From positions 62,001 through 126,000 of the forward strand of contig NZ_BMSY01000008.1 in NCBI RefSeq assembly GCF_014649395.1: 64,000 nucleotides of DNA. The letters are read 5' to 3'. Position 1 is the stretch's first letter; the number at the start of each line of letters is the position of its first letter. The notes under the pieces were generated by a model, which saw only the letters and a program-made list of their open reading frames with translations, had not been told where the DNA came from and did no database searches. A program made the position numbers and the translations under genes. The DNA is from Streptomyces aureoverticillatus. Lineage in GTDB: Bacteria; Actinomycetota; Actinomycetes; Streptomycetales; Streptomycetaceae. Positions 1 to 7,923 of the stretch are shown piece by piece.

Positions 1-140
1 AGTGCATGCGCAAGAACGGCTACAACATGCCCGACCCGAAGTTCGAGGACGGCATGGCGCGCGCGATGCCCGCCCCCAAGGGCGCCGAGATGAAGAAGAT
101 GGAGAAGGCGGCCAAGGCGTGCAAGGGCATCGTCGGATGA
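1..140 (+). CDS. 3' end of a small secreted/lipoprotein-like protein (partial)
   Basis: Only the last 45 codons are present, in frame 3, ending at TGA 138-140. The visible tail carries the pattern CMRKNGYNMPDP and ends in a Lys/Ala-rich helix with a final Cys. Proteins with a C-M-R-x-N/H-G-x-x-M/F-P-D-P pattern are common as small lipoproteins encoded directly upstream of adaptor/ABC export operons in Streptomyces (recollection of the family). The stop overlaps the ATG of the next gene, so it is most likely the first gene of the export operon. The function is unknown and the N-terminus lies outside the window. Confidence 0.6.
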   Translation, partial: CMRKNGYNMPDPKFEDGMARAMPAPKGAEMKKMEKAAKACKGIVG

Positions 141-1204
141 GGCGGCGCACGGCAGTCGTCTCGACGGTCGTCGCGCTGCTCGCGGTCACCGGCGCCGGTG
201 TCGCCGTCACCGGGCTCACGGCGTCCGGCGACGACGGCGGACGGTCGCGCGGCGCCGACCTGCCGCCCGCCACCGCGTCCGTCGAGCGCGGCGACCTCAG
301 CAGCGGCACCCAGGTCGACGGCACCCTCGGCTACGCCAAGGAACGCAAGGTCAACGCGGGCGGCGCGGGCATCCTCACCTGGTCGCCGGGCGCGGGCGAC
401 ACGGTGCGGCGGGACGGGCGGCTGTACGAGGTCAACGGCACGTCCGTGCGCCTGATGTACGGCACCCAGCCCATGTACCGCACCCTGAAGACGGGCTCCG
501 AGGGCGAGGACGTACGGCAGTTGGAGCGGAACCTCCAGGCGCTCGGGTACGCGGCCGGGCTCGCCGTCGACGACACGTACACGGCCGGTACGGCGGCCGC
601 CGTCAAGCGCTGGCAGAAGGCGCACGACCGGCGGCAGACGGGCCGGGTCGGGCCCGGTGACGTCGCCTTCGCGCCGTCGTCGGTGCGGGTGAAGTCGGCG
701 GACACGGCGGTCGGCGACCAGGTGTCGCCCGGCAGGCCGGTGCTCACGACGACCGCGTCCGAGCGGGTCGTACGTTTCCGACTGGAGGTGTCCGAGGCCA
801 AGTCGGCGAAGGTCGGCACGAAGGTCGAGGTGGCGCTGCCGGACGGCTCGTCGGCGTCCGGGAGGGTCGCCTCGGTCGGCCGGACCGCGAAGCCCGGCGA
901 CGACCCGGCCGACAAGACCCCGAAGATCCCGGTCACGGTGACCTTCGACGACCCGTCCGACGTGGGCGGCTTCGACCAGTCCCCGGTCACCCTGAACCTC
1001 ACCGGCGAGACCCGCGAGGACGTCCTGTCGGTGCCGGTCAACGCGCTGCTCGCGCTGCCCGGCGGCGGCTACGGCGTGCAGGTCGTCGCGGACGGCCGGG
1101 CACGGCAGGTGAAGGTGCGGCTCGGCATGTTCGGCTCGGGCCGGGTGGAGGTCAGCGGGCCGGGGCTGCGGGCGGGGACGAAGGTCGGGGTGCCGAAGAT
1201 ATGA
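137..1204 (+). CDS. Efflux periplasmic adaptor-like protein with peptidoglycan-binding domain
   Basis: 355 residues. One N-terminal membrane anchor lies at about residues 6-27, followed by an extracytoplasmic HlyD/MacA-like region. A peptidoglycan_binding_1-like segment (VRQLERNLQALGY...VKRWQKAH) lies at about 120-160. The C-terminal half has barrel and sandwich segments typical of membrane-fusion adaptors of ABC exporters. I chose ATG 137 because it overlaps the upstream stop and places the membrane anchor at the N-terminus; the longer reading frame upstream is another gene's shadow. It overlaps the next ATPase gene (ATGA), so adaptor, ATPase and permease form one operon. The role is probably to couple a MacB-type mechanotransmission transporter to the cell envelope; the substrate is unknown. 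Confidence 0.85.
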   Translation: MRRRTAVVSTVVALLAVTGAGVAVTGLTASGDDGGRSRGADLPPATASVERGDLSSGTQVDGTLGYAKERKVNAGGAGILTWSPGAGDTVRRDGRLYEVNGTSVRLMYGTQPMYRTLKTGSEGEDVRQLERNLQALGYAAGLAVDDTYTAGTAAAVKRWQKAHDRRQTGRVGPGDVAFAPSSVRVKSADTAVGDQVSPGRPVLTTTASERVVRFRLEVSEAKSAKVGTKVEVALPDGSSASGRVASVGRTAKPGDDPADKTPKIPVTVTFDDPSDVGGFDQSPVTLNLTGETREDVLSVPVNALLALPGGGYGVQVVADGRARQVKVRLGMFGSGRVEVSGPGLRAGTKVGVPKI

Positions 1205-1980
1205 GCACGCAGCAGCCCGGAGCGGCCACGGGCCCCGGCGCCGACGTCCTGGCCCGCCCGGGGACCGGCCCCCGCCCCGTCGTCCGCCTCGCCGGTGTCA
1301 CCAAGGAGTACCCGGGCGGTGTCGCCGCGCTGCGCGGTGTCGATCTGGACGTCGGCGAGGGTGAACTCCTCGCCATCGTCGGCCCGTCCGGTTCGGGGAA
1401 GTCCACGCTCCTGCACATCGTCGGCACCCTCGACCGGCCCACGGCGGGCACGGTGGAGATCGCCGGGCACGACGTGGCGACGCTGTCCGACCGGAGCCTG
1501 TCCGCGCTGCGGGCCCGGCGCATCGGCTTCGTCTTCCAGGCCTTCCACCTCGTCCCGGGCGTCAGCGCCCGCGACAACGTGGCCGAGGGCCTGCTCTACT
1601 CCGGGCTGCCGCGCGCCGTGCGCCGGGCCCGCGCCGCCGAGGCCCTGGACCGGGTCGGCCTCGCCGACCGCATGCGGCACCGGCCGCACGAGCTGTCCGG
1701 CGGCCAGAAGCAGCGCGTGGCCATCGCCCGCGCGGTCGTCGGCGAACCGGACCTGCTGCTCGCCGACGAACCCACCGGAGCACTCGACTCCGCCTCCGGT
1801 GAGGCGGTCCTCGCACTCCTCCACGACCTCAACTCCGAGGGCGCGACGATCGCCGTCATCACGCACGACGCGCAGATAGCGGAACGGCTGCCGCGGCAGG
1901 TGCGGATCCGGGACGGGCGCGTGGTCGAGGACGCGCGGGCGGTCGGCGACGTACGAACGCGGGGAGCGGTGGCGCGATGA
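1201..1980 (+). CDS. ABC transporter ATP-binding protein, MacB/LolD type
   Basis: 259 residues. Walker A GPSGSGKST is at about 61-69, the Q-loop follows, signature LSGGQ at about 165, Walker B LLLADEP at about 185-191 and the switch histidine in ITHDA. The spacing and the GALDS sequence after Walker B are typical of the MacB/LolD/FtsE branch, which works with FtsX-domain permeases rather than import systems. The start overlaps the adaptor stop (ATGA) and its stop overlaps the permease start, so translation is probably coupled. Energises the adjacent permease. Confidence 0.93.
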   Translation: MSTQQPGAATGPGADVLARPGTGPRPVVRLAGVTKEYPGGVAALRGVDLDVGEGELLAIVGPSGSGKSTLLHIVGTLDRPTAGTVEIAGHDVATLSDRSLSALRARRIGFVFQAFHLVPGVSARDNVAEGLLYSGLPRAVRRARAAEALDRVGLADRMRHRPHELSGGQKQRVAIARAVVGEPDLLLADEPTGALDSASGEAVLALLHDLNSEGATIAVITHDAQIAERLPRQVRIRDGRVVEDARAVGDVRTRGAVAR

Positions 1981-3194
1981 CCGGTATCCGTAACCACGGT
2001 ACGAAGCGGTTGCGTGCCGCCCGTCTCAGCCCTCGCGACGTCGCCCACGTCGGCGCGTCCGGGCTGCGCAGCCGCCCGATGCGCGTGGTGCTGTCCGCCC
2101 TCGGCATCGCCATCGGCATCGCGACGATGGTCGCGGTGGTCGGCGTGTCGGCCTCCAGCAAGGCCCAACTCCTGGAGCGACTGGACAGGTTGGGTACGAA
2201 CATGCTGGTCGCGGCGCCCGGCGACCCGCTGTTCTCCGGGGAGAAGCTGAAGCTGCCGAAGGACGCCGTGGGCCGGGTGTCGCGGATCGAGGGCGTCGAG
2301 GGCGTCGGGGCCACCGGCGACCTCGAACGCACGGTGCGGCGCAGCGAGAAGATCCCCGAGGACGAGACGGGCGGCATCGGCGTCAAGGCGGCCACGGAGG
2401 GCCTGTTGGAGGTGTTGCGGGGCAGGGTGGCGAGCGGCACCTGGTTCAACGCCGCCAACGCCCGCTATCCGTCCGTCGTCCTCGGCCACGTCGCCGCCCG
2501 GCGCCTGGGCATCACCGCGCCCGGCCAGCAGGTGTGGATGGACGACCGCTACTTCACGGTGATCGGCATCCTCGCCCCGCTGCCGCTCGCGCCGGACGTC
2601 GAACGCGCGGCGCTCACCGGCTGGTCGGCGTCGAAGGCGCTGCTCGGCTTCGACGGCCACCCGACGTCGGTGTACGAACGCTCGGCGGACGCGGCCGTCC
2701 ACGACGTACGCAAGCTGCTCGGTCCGTCGATCTCGCCTCAGAGCCCGCGCGACGTGAAGGTCACCGACCCGTCGGCGGCCCTCCAGGCGAAGGCGGCGAC
2801 GGAAGGGGCCTTCTCCACGCTCCTGTTGGGCCTGGGCGGCATCGCGCTGCTGGTCGGCGGGGTCGGGGTCGCCAACACCATGATCATCTCGGTGTTGGAG
2901 CGGCGGTACGAGATCGGTCTGCGGCGCTCCCTCGGCGCGACCCGCGGCCAGATCCGGATCCAGTTCGTCACCGAGTCCCTGATGCTGTCGGGGCTCGGCG
3001 GGCTCGTGGGTGTCGCGCTCGGCGCGGCGGCGACGGCCGCGTACGCGGCGTCCGGGGGGCTGCCGTGGGTGGTGCCCCTGTGGTCGGTGACCGGGGGCTT
3101 CGGCGCGACCCTCGTGATCGGCACGGTGGCTGGCCTGTACCCGGCGGTGCGGGCGGCCCGGCTGTCGCCGACGCTGGCGTTGCACGCGGCGTAG
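1977..3194 (+). CDS. ABC transporter permease, MacB/FtsX type
   Basis: 405 residues. An N-terminal transmembrane helix lies at about residues 33-55, followed by a large extracytoplasmic MacB periplasmic-core-like domain. Three C-terminal helices carry the FtsX signature region (ALLVGGVGVANTMIISVLERRYEIGLRRSLGATRGQI, here split by loops). This topology (1 + 3 helices) fits mechanotransmission ABC permeases. It is the last gene of the adaptor-ATPase-permease operon; the 4-base overlap with the ATPase supports the ATG at 1977. Likely exports a peptide, antibiotic or lipid-like substrate, but the sequence does not say which. Confidence 0.92.
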   Translation: MTGIRNHGTKRLRAARLSPRDVAHVGASGLRSRPMRVVLSALGIAIGIATMVAVVGVSASSKAQLLERLDRLGTNMLVAAPGDPLFSGEKLKLPKDAVGRVSRIEGVEGVGATGDLERTVRRSEKIPEDETGGIGVKAATEGLLEVLRGRVASGTWFNAANARYPSVVLGHVAARRLGITAPGQQVWMDDRYFTVIGILAPLPLAPDVERAALTGWSASKALLGFDGHPTSVYERSADAAVHDVRKLLGPSISPQSPRDVKVTDPSAALQAKAATEGAFSTLLLGLGGIALLVGGVGVANTMIISVLERRYEIGLRRSLGATRGQIRIQFVTESLMLSGLGGLVGVALGAAATAAYAASGGLPWVVPLWSVTGGFGATLVIGTVAGLYPAVRAARLSPTLALHAA

Positions 3195-3213
3195 GGGCCT
3201 CGCGGGTGCGCCC

Positions 3214-3402
3214 CAGTCCCGCCCCTTCCCGAAACTGGGGGCTCTGCCCCCAGACCCCCGCTCCTCAAACGCCGGAGGGGCTGAAATTGTGCCGGTAAGT
3301 TCTAGCCCGTCCGGCGTTTGAGGACGAGCCGCGAAGCGGCGATACGGGGGTCCAGGGGGCGGAGCCCCCTGGTTACGGGAAGGGGCGGGACTGGGGAAAG
3401 CC
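3214..3402. repeat. Dispersed streptomycete intergenic repeat, two inverted copies
   Basis: One copy runs on the + strand (about 3214-3284) and a second in the opposite orientation (about 3303-3402). Shared landmarks are GCCCCTTCCCGAAACTGGGG, a GGGGGCTCTGCCCCC hairpin and CTCCTCAAACGCCGGAGGGG. It sits between convergent genes, where such elements probably act as bidirectional terminators. Further copies are at 7852-7912, 31101-31312 and 36010-36413. Confidence 0.75.
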
Positions 3403-3411
3403 CCGCAGGGC

Positions 3412-4845
3412 CTACGCCCCCGCCCCCGCCAAGTCCAACGCCGCCGCGACCCGCGAGGCCACGCTCTCCGCGTACATCGCGTCCGTACGCTCGAACTGGG
3501 TGCGGGAAGCGCCCCGCAGGAACGTCACCACGCCCAGCGTCCGCCCCCGGCTGCGCAGCACCGTGCACAGGGCGTGGACGGAGGACTCCGGCCACTGCCG
3601 GGCGAGGGCCCACTCGCGGGCGCGCTCGGCGGTGGCGAGGCCCGCGCTGGCGCGCACCGAGCCGACGCGCTCCACGCACTGGGGTGCCGGATGCCCTTCC
3701 ATGTACCGCACGGGAAGGCGGGCCTTGCCGGCGGGCAGGCAGGGGCCGGGGGCGCCGGCGGGGGTGGCGGCGGCGCGCACCAGGCGGGCCTCGGGCTCCT
3801 CGCCGACGAGCACGTCGATCAGGGCGTGGTCGGCGAACCCGGCGAGGGCGAAGTCGAGTTGGACGGTGGCCGCCTCCATGGGGTCCTCGCACTCGGCGGC
3901 GGCTCGGGCGGCCCGGTGCAGCTGCTGGGACCGGAACCGGAGCTGGGCCGCCTCCTGTTCGGTCTGCTTGGCCTCCGTCACGTCCTGGAAGAGCCAGCCG
4001 ACGCCGAGCGGCACCGGCTCCTCGGCGAGCGGCGAGCCGAGCCGCAGGAACCCGCTGCGCCAGCAGCGCCGCTCGGGCTCGCCGCCCTCGCCGCGCACGG
4101 CCACCCACATCTCGGCGGGGGCGGGCGGCGCGCCTTCGGCGAGGACGTGCGTGAGCGCGCTCTCCAGCTCCTCGACGCCCTGGGAGAGCACCTCGCCGAG
4201 GGGCCGTCCGAGCAGTGCCGTACGCCCCATCCCCAAGGCGCGCGCGGCGTGTTCGTTGACCACCGCGGGCCGCAGATCGGCGTCCACGAGGACGACTCCC
4301 CACGAGGCGTCCTCGAACAGCGCCTCGCTCAGGGCGATGGACCGCTCCAGGTCGATCTGGGCGTGCACCTCGCTGAAGGCGCAGTAGACCCCGCTGGGCT
4401 TGCCGTCGCCGCCGCGGACGGCGGCGGACTGGGTGCGGACGAGCACCCGGCCGCCGTCCTTCGTCACGAGGGCGAACTCGTCGACCTGGCGGCCCGGCGC
4501 GTGCATGGCGGACAGCAGCCGCCCCTCGACCTCCTCGGCGTCGGCGGTGCGCACCGCCCACCCGGCGAACCCGGGCCGCCCGACGGCCTCGTCGGCGGTC
4601 CAGCCGAGGATGCGCTCGGCCTCGCGGTTCCAGTGCGTCACGACGCCGTCGGCGTCGAACGCGCACAACGCGGCGTCCATCCCGTCGAGCAGCGCCGCGA
4701 GCAGCTCGGCCCCGCCGGGCTCGGGCTCTTCGGGGCCCAGTTCGTCGGTGGTTCCGCTCTGTCGGGAAGCACTCACCCGGACCCCCTTGCAGGCCGTGTC
4801 CTCGTTGAATGAGTCGTCCATGTCCTTACGAGCCGCGTGTTCCAC
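3412..4845 (-). CDS. PAS/GAF-domain sensor protein
   Basis: 477 residues. Two PAS domains (about 45-165 and 172-290; the first contains VVTHWNREAERILGWTADEAVGRP) are followed by a linker helix and a degenerate GAF-like domain at about 305-475. The combination is standard in streptomycete multisensor PP2C phosphatases and anti-sigma-factor phosphatases, but this protein stops before any SpoIIE/PP2C or histidine-kinase module. It may therefore act as a stand-alone ligand or redox sensor or as a partner protein. The start is uncertain: GTG 4845 has no clear ribosome site, and ATG 4821 has AAGGA only one base upstream. Monocistronic, convergent with the ABC permease gene. Confidence 0.85.
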   Translation of the reverse strand: MEHAARKDMDDSFNEDTACKGVRVSASRQSGTTDELGPEEPEPGGAELLAALLDGMDAALCAFDADGVVTHWNREAERILGWTADEAVGRPGFAGWAVRTADAEEVEGRLLSAMHAPGRQVDEFALVTKDGGRVLVRTQSAAVRGGDGKPSGVYCAFSEVHAQIDLERSIALSEALFEDASWGVVLVDADLRPAVVNEHAARALGMGRTALLGRPLGEVLSQGVEELESALTHVLAEGAPPAPAEMWVAVRGEGGEPERRCWRSGFLRLGSPLAEEPVPLGVGWLFQDVTEAKQTEQEAAQLRFRSQQLHRAARAAAECEDPMEAATVQLDFALAGFADHALIDVLVGEEPEARLVRAAATPAGAPGPCLPAGKARLPVRYMEGHPAPQCVERVGSVRASAGLATAERAREWALARQWPESSVHALCTVLRSRGRTLGVVTFLRGASRTQFERTDAMYAESVASRVAAALDLAGAGA

Positions 4846-4949
4846 ACGTCAGATCATTCAACTTGAACGTGACCCAGCCCACAGTAAGTTCCCGGAAGTC
4901 GAGGCAAATCGTTTCGAAGATCACCGTAAGCCGCCGCCCGGAAAAACAG

Positions 4950-4978
4950 TTGAGCGCCGCCGGATCCGTTCCTAGGGT
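4950..4978 (+). promoter_or_regulatory. Sigma-70-like promoter candidate
   Basis: -35 TTGAGC (4950-4955), 17-bp spacer, -10 TAGGGT (4973-4978). It points into a region with a strong purine-rich ribosome-site-like sequence and a structured RNA, with no annotated gene downstream on this strand. Pattern match only. Confidence 0.4.
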
Positions 4979-5131
4979 GAGTGTCACTTCGGAGAGGAGG
5001 TGGTTCGGCAGATGTACGGAAACCGGACGGAAGAGGTGACTGCGGGCTAGCGGCCCGCCACCACACCCAGTGCGGTGCCGGACCAGCACGTGAGAGCTGC
5101 GTGCAGCCGGCCGAAATTCCAGGCAGTCACC

Positions 5132-5205
5132 CGACCCGCGAGCCGCCGGTACGTCCGGCCGGCTTCCCCCGTCTCACCCACGGGGGAACCACGGCTCGCG
5201 GGTCG
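5132..5205. terminator. Large inverted-repeat structure, probable bidirectional terminator
   Basis: Arms CGACCCGCGAGCCG (5132-5145) and CGGCTCGCGGGTCG (5192-5205) pair perfectly. Inside are CCGG-TACGT-CCGG (5146-5158) and a second hairpin from 5161-5172 to 5180-5190 with one bulge, making a three-way junction. It starts 18 bases beyond the ABC permease stop on the - strand and would also end a + strand transcript from the 4950 promoter candidate. No clear U tract. Confidence 0.5.
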
Positions 5206-5223
5206 TTCCGTGCCCGGACCCGC

Positions 5224-6858
5224 TCAGCCCCTGCTCACCGCCGCCAGGATCTCCGGCAGCCGCCCCGCCACCCGCGGCGCCGCGAGCCGCAGGCCCGCGA
5301 ACGTGACGGCGGCCCCGTAGGCCGTGCCCAGCGGGAGCAGCAGCCAGGTCCAGGCGGTGTGGCCCGCCGTGTGCAGCCAGATGGTGAAGGCCAGGACGGG
5401 GGCACACAGGACGGCGGCGGTGAGCATGCCGCCGACGATGGAGATCCAGGCGAGGCCCGCCTGGCCGGGGGCGACGTTCTTGTAGCCCTGCTGCGGGATG
5501 GAGTAGGGGAACCGGGCCGACGACCAGGCGCCGGTGGCCAGCATGGCGCCGAGCAGCGCGAAGGACAGGCCGAGCGCCTCGGGCAGGGCGTGCCACTCGC
5601 CGAGGACGGCCGTGGTCAGGACGGTCACCAGGGTCGCGTACGGCAGTGTGATCACGAAGAGGGCGAGGGCCCGGGCGCGCAGCTCCTCGTACGCGTCACG
5701 CGTCGAGGAGATCGTCATCGCGACCATCCAGAACGCCGACGTGTCCTGCCCGAACTGGTTGTACATCTGGATGCCGAGCATCCCGGCCGCGAAACACGCG
5801 AAGTAGAGGGAGCCGGTGCCCTGGAGCGCGTTGAAGAGGGGCACGATCAGGCCGATGGCCAGCGACGTCACCCAGGCCGCCTTGGTCTTCGGGTCGCGCC
5901 ACACATAGCGGAGGGTGCGCTCCATGACGGGGCCGGTGCGTCCTGCGGGGAGCCGGGCGGTCAGGCCCGTCGTGCGGCTCCTGGTCCGCGCGGGTTCGGC
6001 CGCCGCGAGCGTGGAGCCGTCCGGCGAGGTCATCAGCCGGGTCAGGCTGCGCCGCCAGACCCACAGGAGCAGGAAGAGGGCCGCGACGGCCAGGACCAGC
6101 TGGGCCGTCGCCGTGGCGTACCGCGCGTCGCCCGTCGCGCGCACCGCCGACAGCGCCGACGACGGCGGGATCCAGCCGAGCACGTCCGCCGCCGGGTCCA
6201 GCTCGCCGAGCCCCGCCTCCGACGAACCGATGCGCTGCGCCCCGAAGTTCACCACCTGCGCCCCGACCGCGATGACGAGTCCGCTCAGTACGGCGAGGTC
6301 GCGCCCCTTGCGGCTGGTCAGCAGGCGGATGTTGGCGGCCGCGACGGCCCGCGCCAGCGCCACGCAGACCAGCAGCGTCAGCGGCACGGCGACGACGCCC
6401 ACCGCGACCGCCGCCCCGCCCCGCGCCACCGCGATCACCGTGCCGAGCGCCAGGCAGAGCGTGAACAGCGGCCCGATGCCCACGAGCGAGGAGACGAGCA
6501 GGGCGCGTACGAGAGGACGCGGGCGCAGCGGCAGCATCACCAGGCGCGTGGGGTCCAGGGTCTCGTCGCCGCTCGGGAAGAACAGCGGCATCACGGCCCA
6601 GCCGAGCGCGAGCACCGCGACGAGGATGATCGAGACGGTCGCCGCGTGCTCGTTGCCGCGCAGCAGGATCAGGCCGAGGAGCTGGAGCGCGGCGAACAGC
6701 AGCGCGACGACCGCGGACGCGACGTACGCGGCACGACGGCCGGAGGACTGCCGCAGGCCGTTGCGGAGCAGGGACAGTTTCAGGCGTACGAAGACGGGGG
6801 TGAGGCTCGGGCTCGGGGCGGGCCCCGGCCCCGGGGAGGTTGTGGCCTGTGTCGTCAT
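5224..6858 (-). CDS. ABC transporter membrane protein (exporter permease)
   Basis: 544 residues with about 12 hydrophobic segments in two blocks (roughly 45-250 and 330-540), separated by a hydrophilic Arg/Thr-rich loop near 275-315. The layout resembles a two-repeat ABC-2-like permease. ATG 6858 overlaps the stop of the upstream ATPase gene (ATGA), so I use it rather than the longer open frame, which runs through the ATPase gene. Forms a two-gene operon with the ATPase at 6855-7646; presumably a homodimeric or single-chain exporter whose substrate cannot be read from sequence. Confidence 0.85.
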   Translation of the reverse strand: MTTQATTSPGPGPAPSPSLTPVFVRLKLSLLRNGLRQSSGRRAAYVASAVVALLFAALQLLGLILLRGNEHAATVSIILVAVLALGWAVMPLFFPSGDETLDPTRLVMLPLRPRPLVRALLVSSLVGIGPLFTLCLALGTVIAVARGGAAVAVGVVAVPLTLLVCVALARAVAAANIRLLTSRKGRDLAVLSGLVIAVGAQVVNFGAQRIGSSEAGLGELDPAADVLGWIPPSSALSAVRATGDARYATATAQLVLAVAALFLLLWVWRRSLTRLMTSPDGSTLAAAEPARTRSRTTGLTARLPAGRTGPVMERTLRYVWRDPKTKAAWVTSLAIGLIVPLFNALQGTGSLYFACFAAGMLGIQMYNQFGQDTSAFWMVAMTISSTRDAYEELRARALALFVITLPYATLVTVLTTAVLGEWHALPEALGLSFALLGAMLATGAWSSARFPYSIPQQGYKNVAPGQAGLAWISIVGGMLTAAVLCAPVLAFTIWLHTAGHTAWTWLLLPLGTAYGAAVTFAGLRLAAPRVAGRLPEILAAVSRG

Positions 6859-7646
6859 CGGGCGCCGCCGCCCAGCCAGTCGAGGTCGGATCCGGCGTCG
6901 CGGCCGTTCGCGCCGACGAGTTCCAGGAACGCCTCCTGGAGGGTCGCCGCCGCGCCGCGCACCTCGGCGAGCGGGCCCTGTGCGCGGATGCGGCCGGCCG
7001 CGATGACGGCGACCCAGTCGCACAGGGACTCCACCAGCTCCATCACGTGGCTGGAGAAGACGACGGTCGCCCCGGAGGCGGTGTAGCGCTCCAGGACGCC
7101 GCGGATCGTCTGCGCGGACACCGGGTCGACGCCCTCGAACGGCTCGTCGAGGAAGAGGACTTCGGGGTTGTGGAGCAGTGCCGCCGCGAGGCCGATCTTC
7201 TTGCGCATGCCCGTCGAGTAGTCGACGACCAGTTTGTGCTGGGCGCCCGCGAGGTCGAGGACGTCGAGGAGCTGGGTGGCGCGCTTGTCGACCTCCTCGC
7301 CGGGCAGGCCCCGCAGCCGGCCCGTGTACGCGAGGAGTTCGCGGCCGGAGAGGCGGTCGAAGAGGCGCAGGCCCTCGGGGAGTACACCGATGCGGGCCTT
7401 GACCTCGGCGGGGTTCCGCCAGACGTCGCGGCCGACGACCTCCACGGTGCCCTGGTCCGGGCGGAGCAGGCCGGTGACCATGGACAACGTGGTGGTCTTG
7501 CCCGCGCCGTTCGGCCCGACGAGACCGATGAATTTCCCTGCCGGGAGGGTGAGGTCGATGCCCGCCACGGCGAGGTGCCGGCCGAAGGCCTTCCACAGGT
7601 TGTGTACGCGTACCGCTGCCGCGGGGGTCGCCGTTGCCTCGGTCAC
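6855..7646 (-). CDS. ABC transporter ATP-binding protein
   Basis: 263 residues. Walker A GPNGAGKTT is at about 43-51. The signature is the degenerate STGMRKK form common in ABC-2 exporter ATPases, Walker B is VLFLDEPFEGVDP, and a SSHVME switch region follows. The family is the DrrA/CcmA-like ABC-2 group, where the ATPase drives export by a separate membrane protein. Here that partner is the overlapping gene at 5224-6858. The GTG/ATG choice is simple because the frame opens at 7646 after a non-coding stretch. Confidence 0.92.
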   Translation of the reverse strand: MTEATATPAAAVRVHNLWKAFGRHLAVAGIDLTLPAGKFIGLVGPNGAGKTTTLSMVTGLLRPDQGTVEVVGRDVWRNPAEVKARIGVLPEGLRLFDRLSGRELLAYTGRLRGLPGEEVDKRATQLLDVLDLAGAQHKLVVDYSTGMRKKIGLAAALLHNPEVLFLDEPFEGVDPVSAQTIRGVLERYTASGATVVFSSHVMELVESLCDWVAVIAAGRIRAQGPLAEVRGAAATLQEAFLELVGANGRDAGSDLDWLGGGAR

Positions 7647-7748
7647 CGTTGCCCCTTTGCCGTGCCGTCATCGTGTCCGCACGATACGTCGGGTCGGTGG
7701 ACCTTGGATGACGGTGACCGTCGGCCGGGGCTGTGCCCGCCCGTTCCG

Positions 7749-7777
7749 CCCTGTGGGCGGCCCAGCCGCCCACAGGG
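7749..7777. terminator. Intrinsic terminator hairpin
   Basis: CCCTGTGGGCGG (7749-7760), loop CCCAG, CCGCCCACAGGG (7766-7777): perfect 12-bp stem. Lies downstream of the - strand gene ending at 7924. No U tract on either side, as is usual in Streptomyces. Confidence 0.6.
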
Positions 7778-7851
7778 GGGAGCTGCCTCCCGGGGCGGGG
7801 CGTCGGGCAGCCGCCCGCGGGAAGGGCGGGGGCCGTCCGCGGGGCGGAAAA

Positions 7852-7912
7852 ATAGCCCCTCCGGCGTTTGAGGAGCGGGGCCTGGGGCGGAGCCCCAGGA
7901 GAGGGCGGGTGG
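7852..7912 (-). repeat. Dispersed streptomycete intergenic repeat, one copy
   Basis: Contains CCCCTCCGGCGTTTGAGGAG and the GGGGCGGAGCCCC hairpin, the same landmarks as at 3214-3402, in the reverse orientation. It sits right after the stop of the primase-like gene. Confidence 0.7.
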
Positions 7913-7923
7913 GTGGGGGAGGA

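Larger units (their letters stand above)
4846..5223. other. Intergenic region with a promoter-like sequence and a highly structured element
   Basis: No convincing protein of normal size. The + strand has a promoter-like pair, TTGAGC (4950-4955) and TAGGGT (4973-4978), separated by 17 bp. A purine-rich GGAGAGGAGG follows at 4991-5000, then a 12-codon reading frame (ATG 5012 to TAG 5050). Downstream, 5132-5205 folds into a perfect 14-bp outer stem enclosing two hairpins. It also holds the upstream region of the PAS gene (- strand) and the 3' flank of the ABC permease at 5224. Confidence 0.45.
7647..7923. other. Intergenic region with hairpin and dispersed repeats
   Basis: Contains a 12-bp perfect hairpin (7749-7777) and one copy of the dispersed intergenic repeat (7852-7912). 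It also holds about 30 bp (about 7717-7747, CGTCGGCC-GGGCTGTGCCC-CCCGT-CCGC) shared in inverted orientation with the purU terminator region. It contains the promoter of the ATPase-permease operon and the 3' end of the primase-like gene. Confidence 0.5.

Noticed and set aside
5012..5050. 12-codon ORF behind GGAGAGGAGG
   Set aside because: Spacing from the ribosome-site-like stretch is 11 bases and there is no homology to judge by; kept only as part of the structured-region finding, not as a gene.
5101..5220. Possible c-di-AMP (ydaO-type) or other riboswitch
   Set aside because: Fragments such as GGGGGAACCA look similar, but the order and remaining consensus do not match and no gene lies downstream on that strand.
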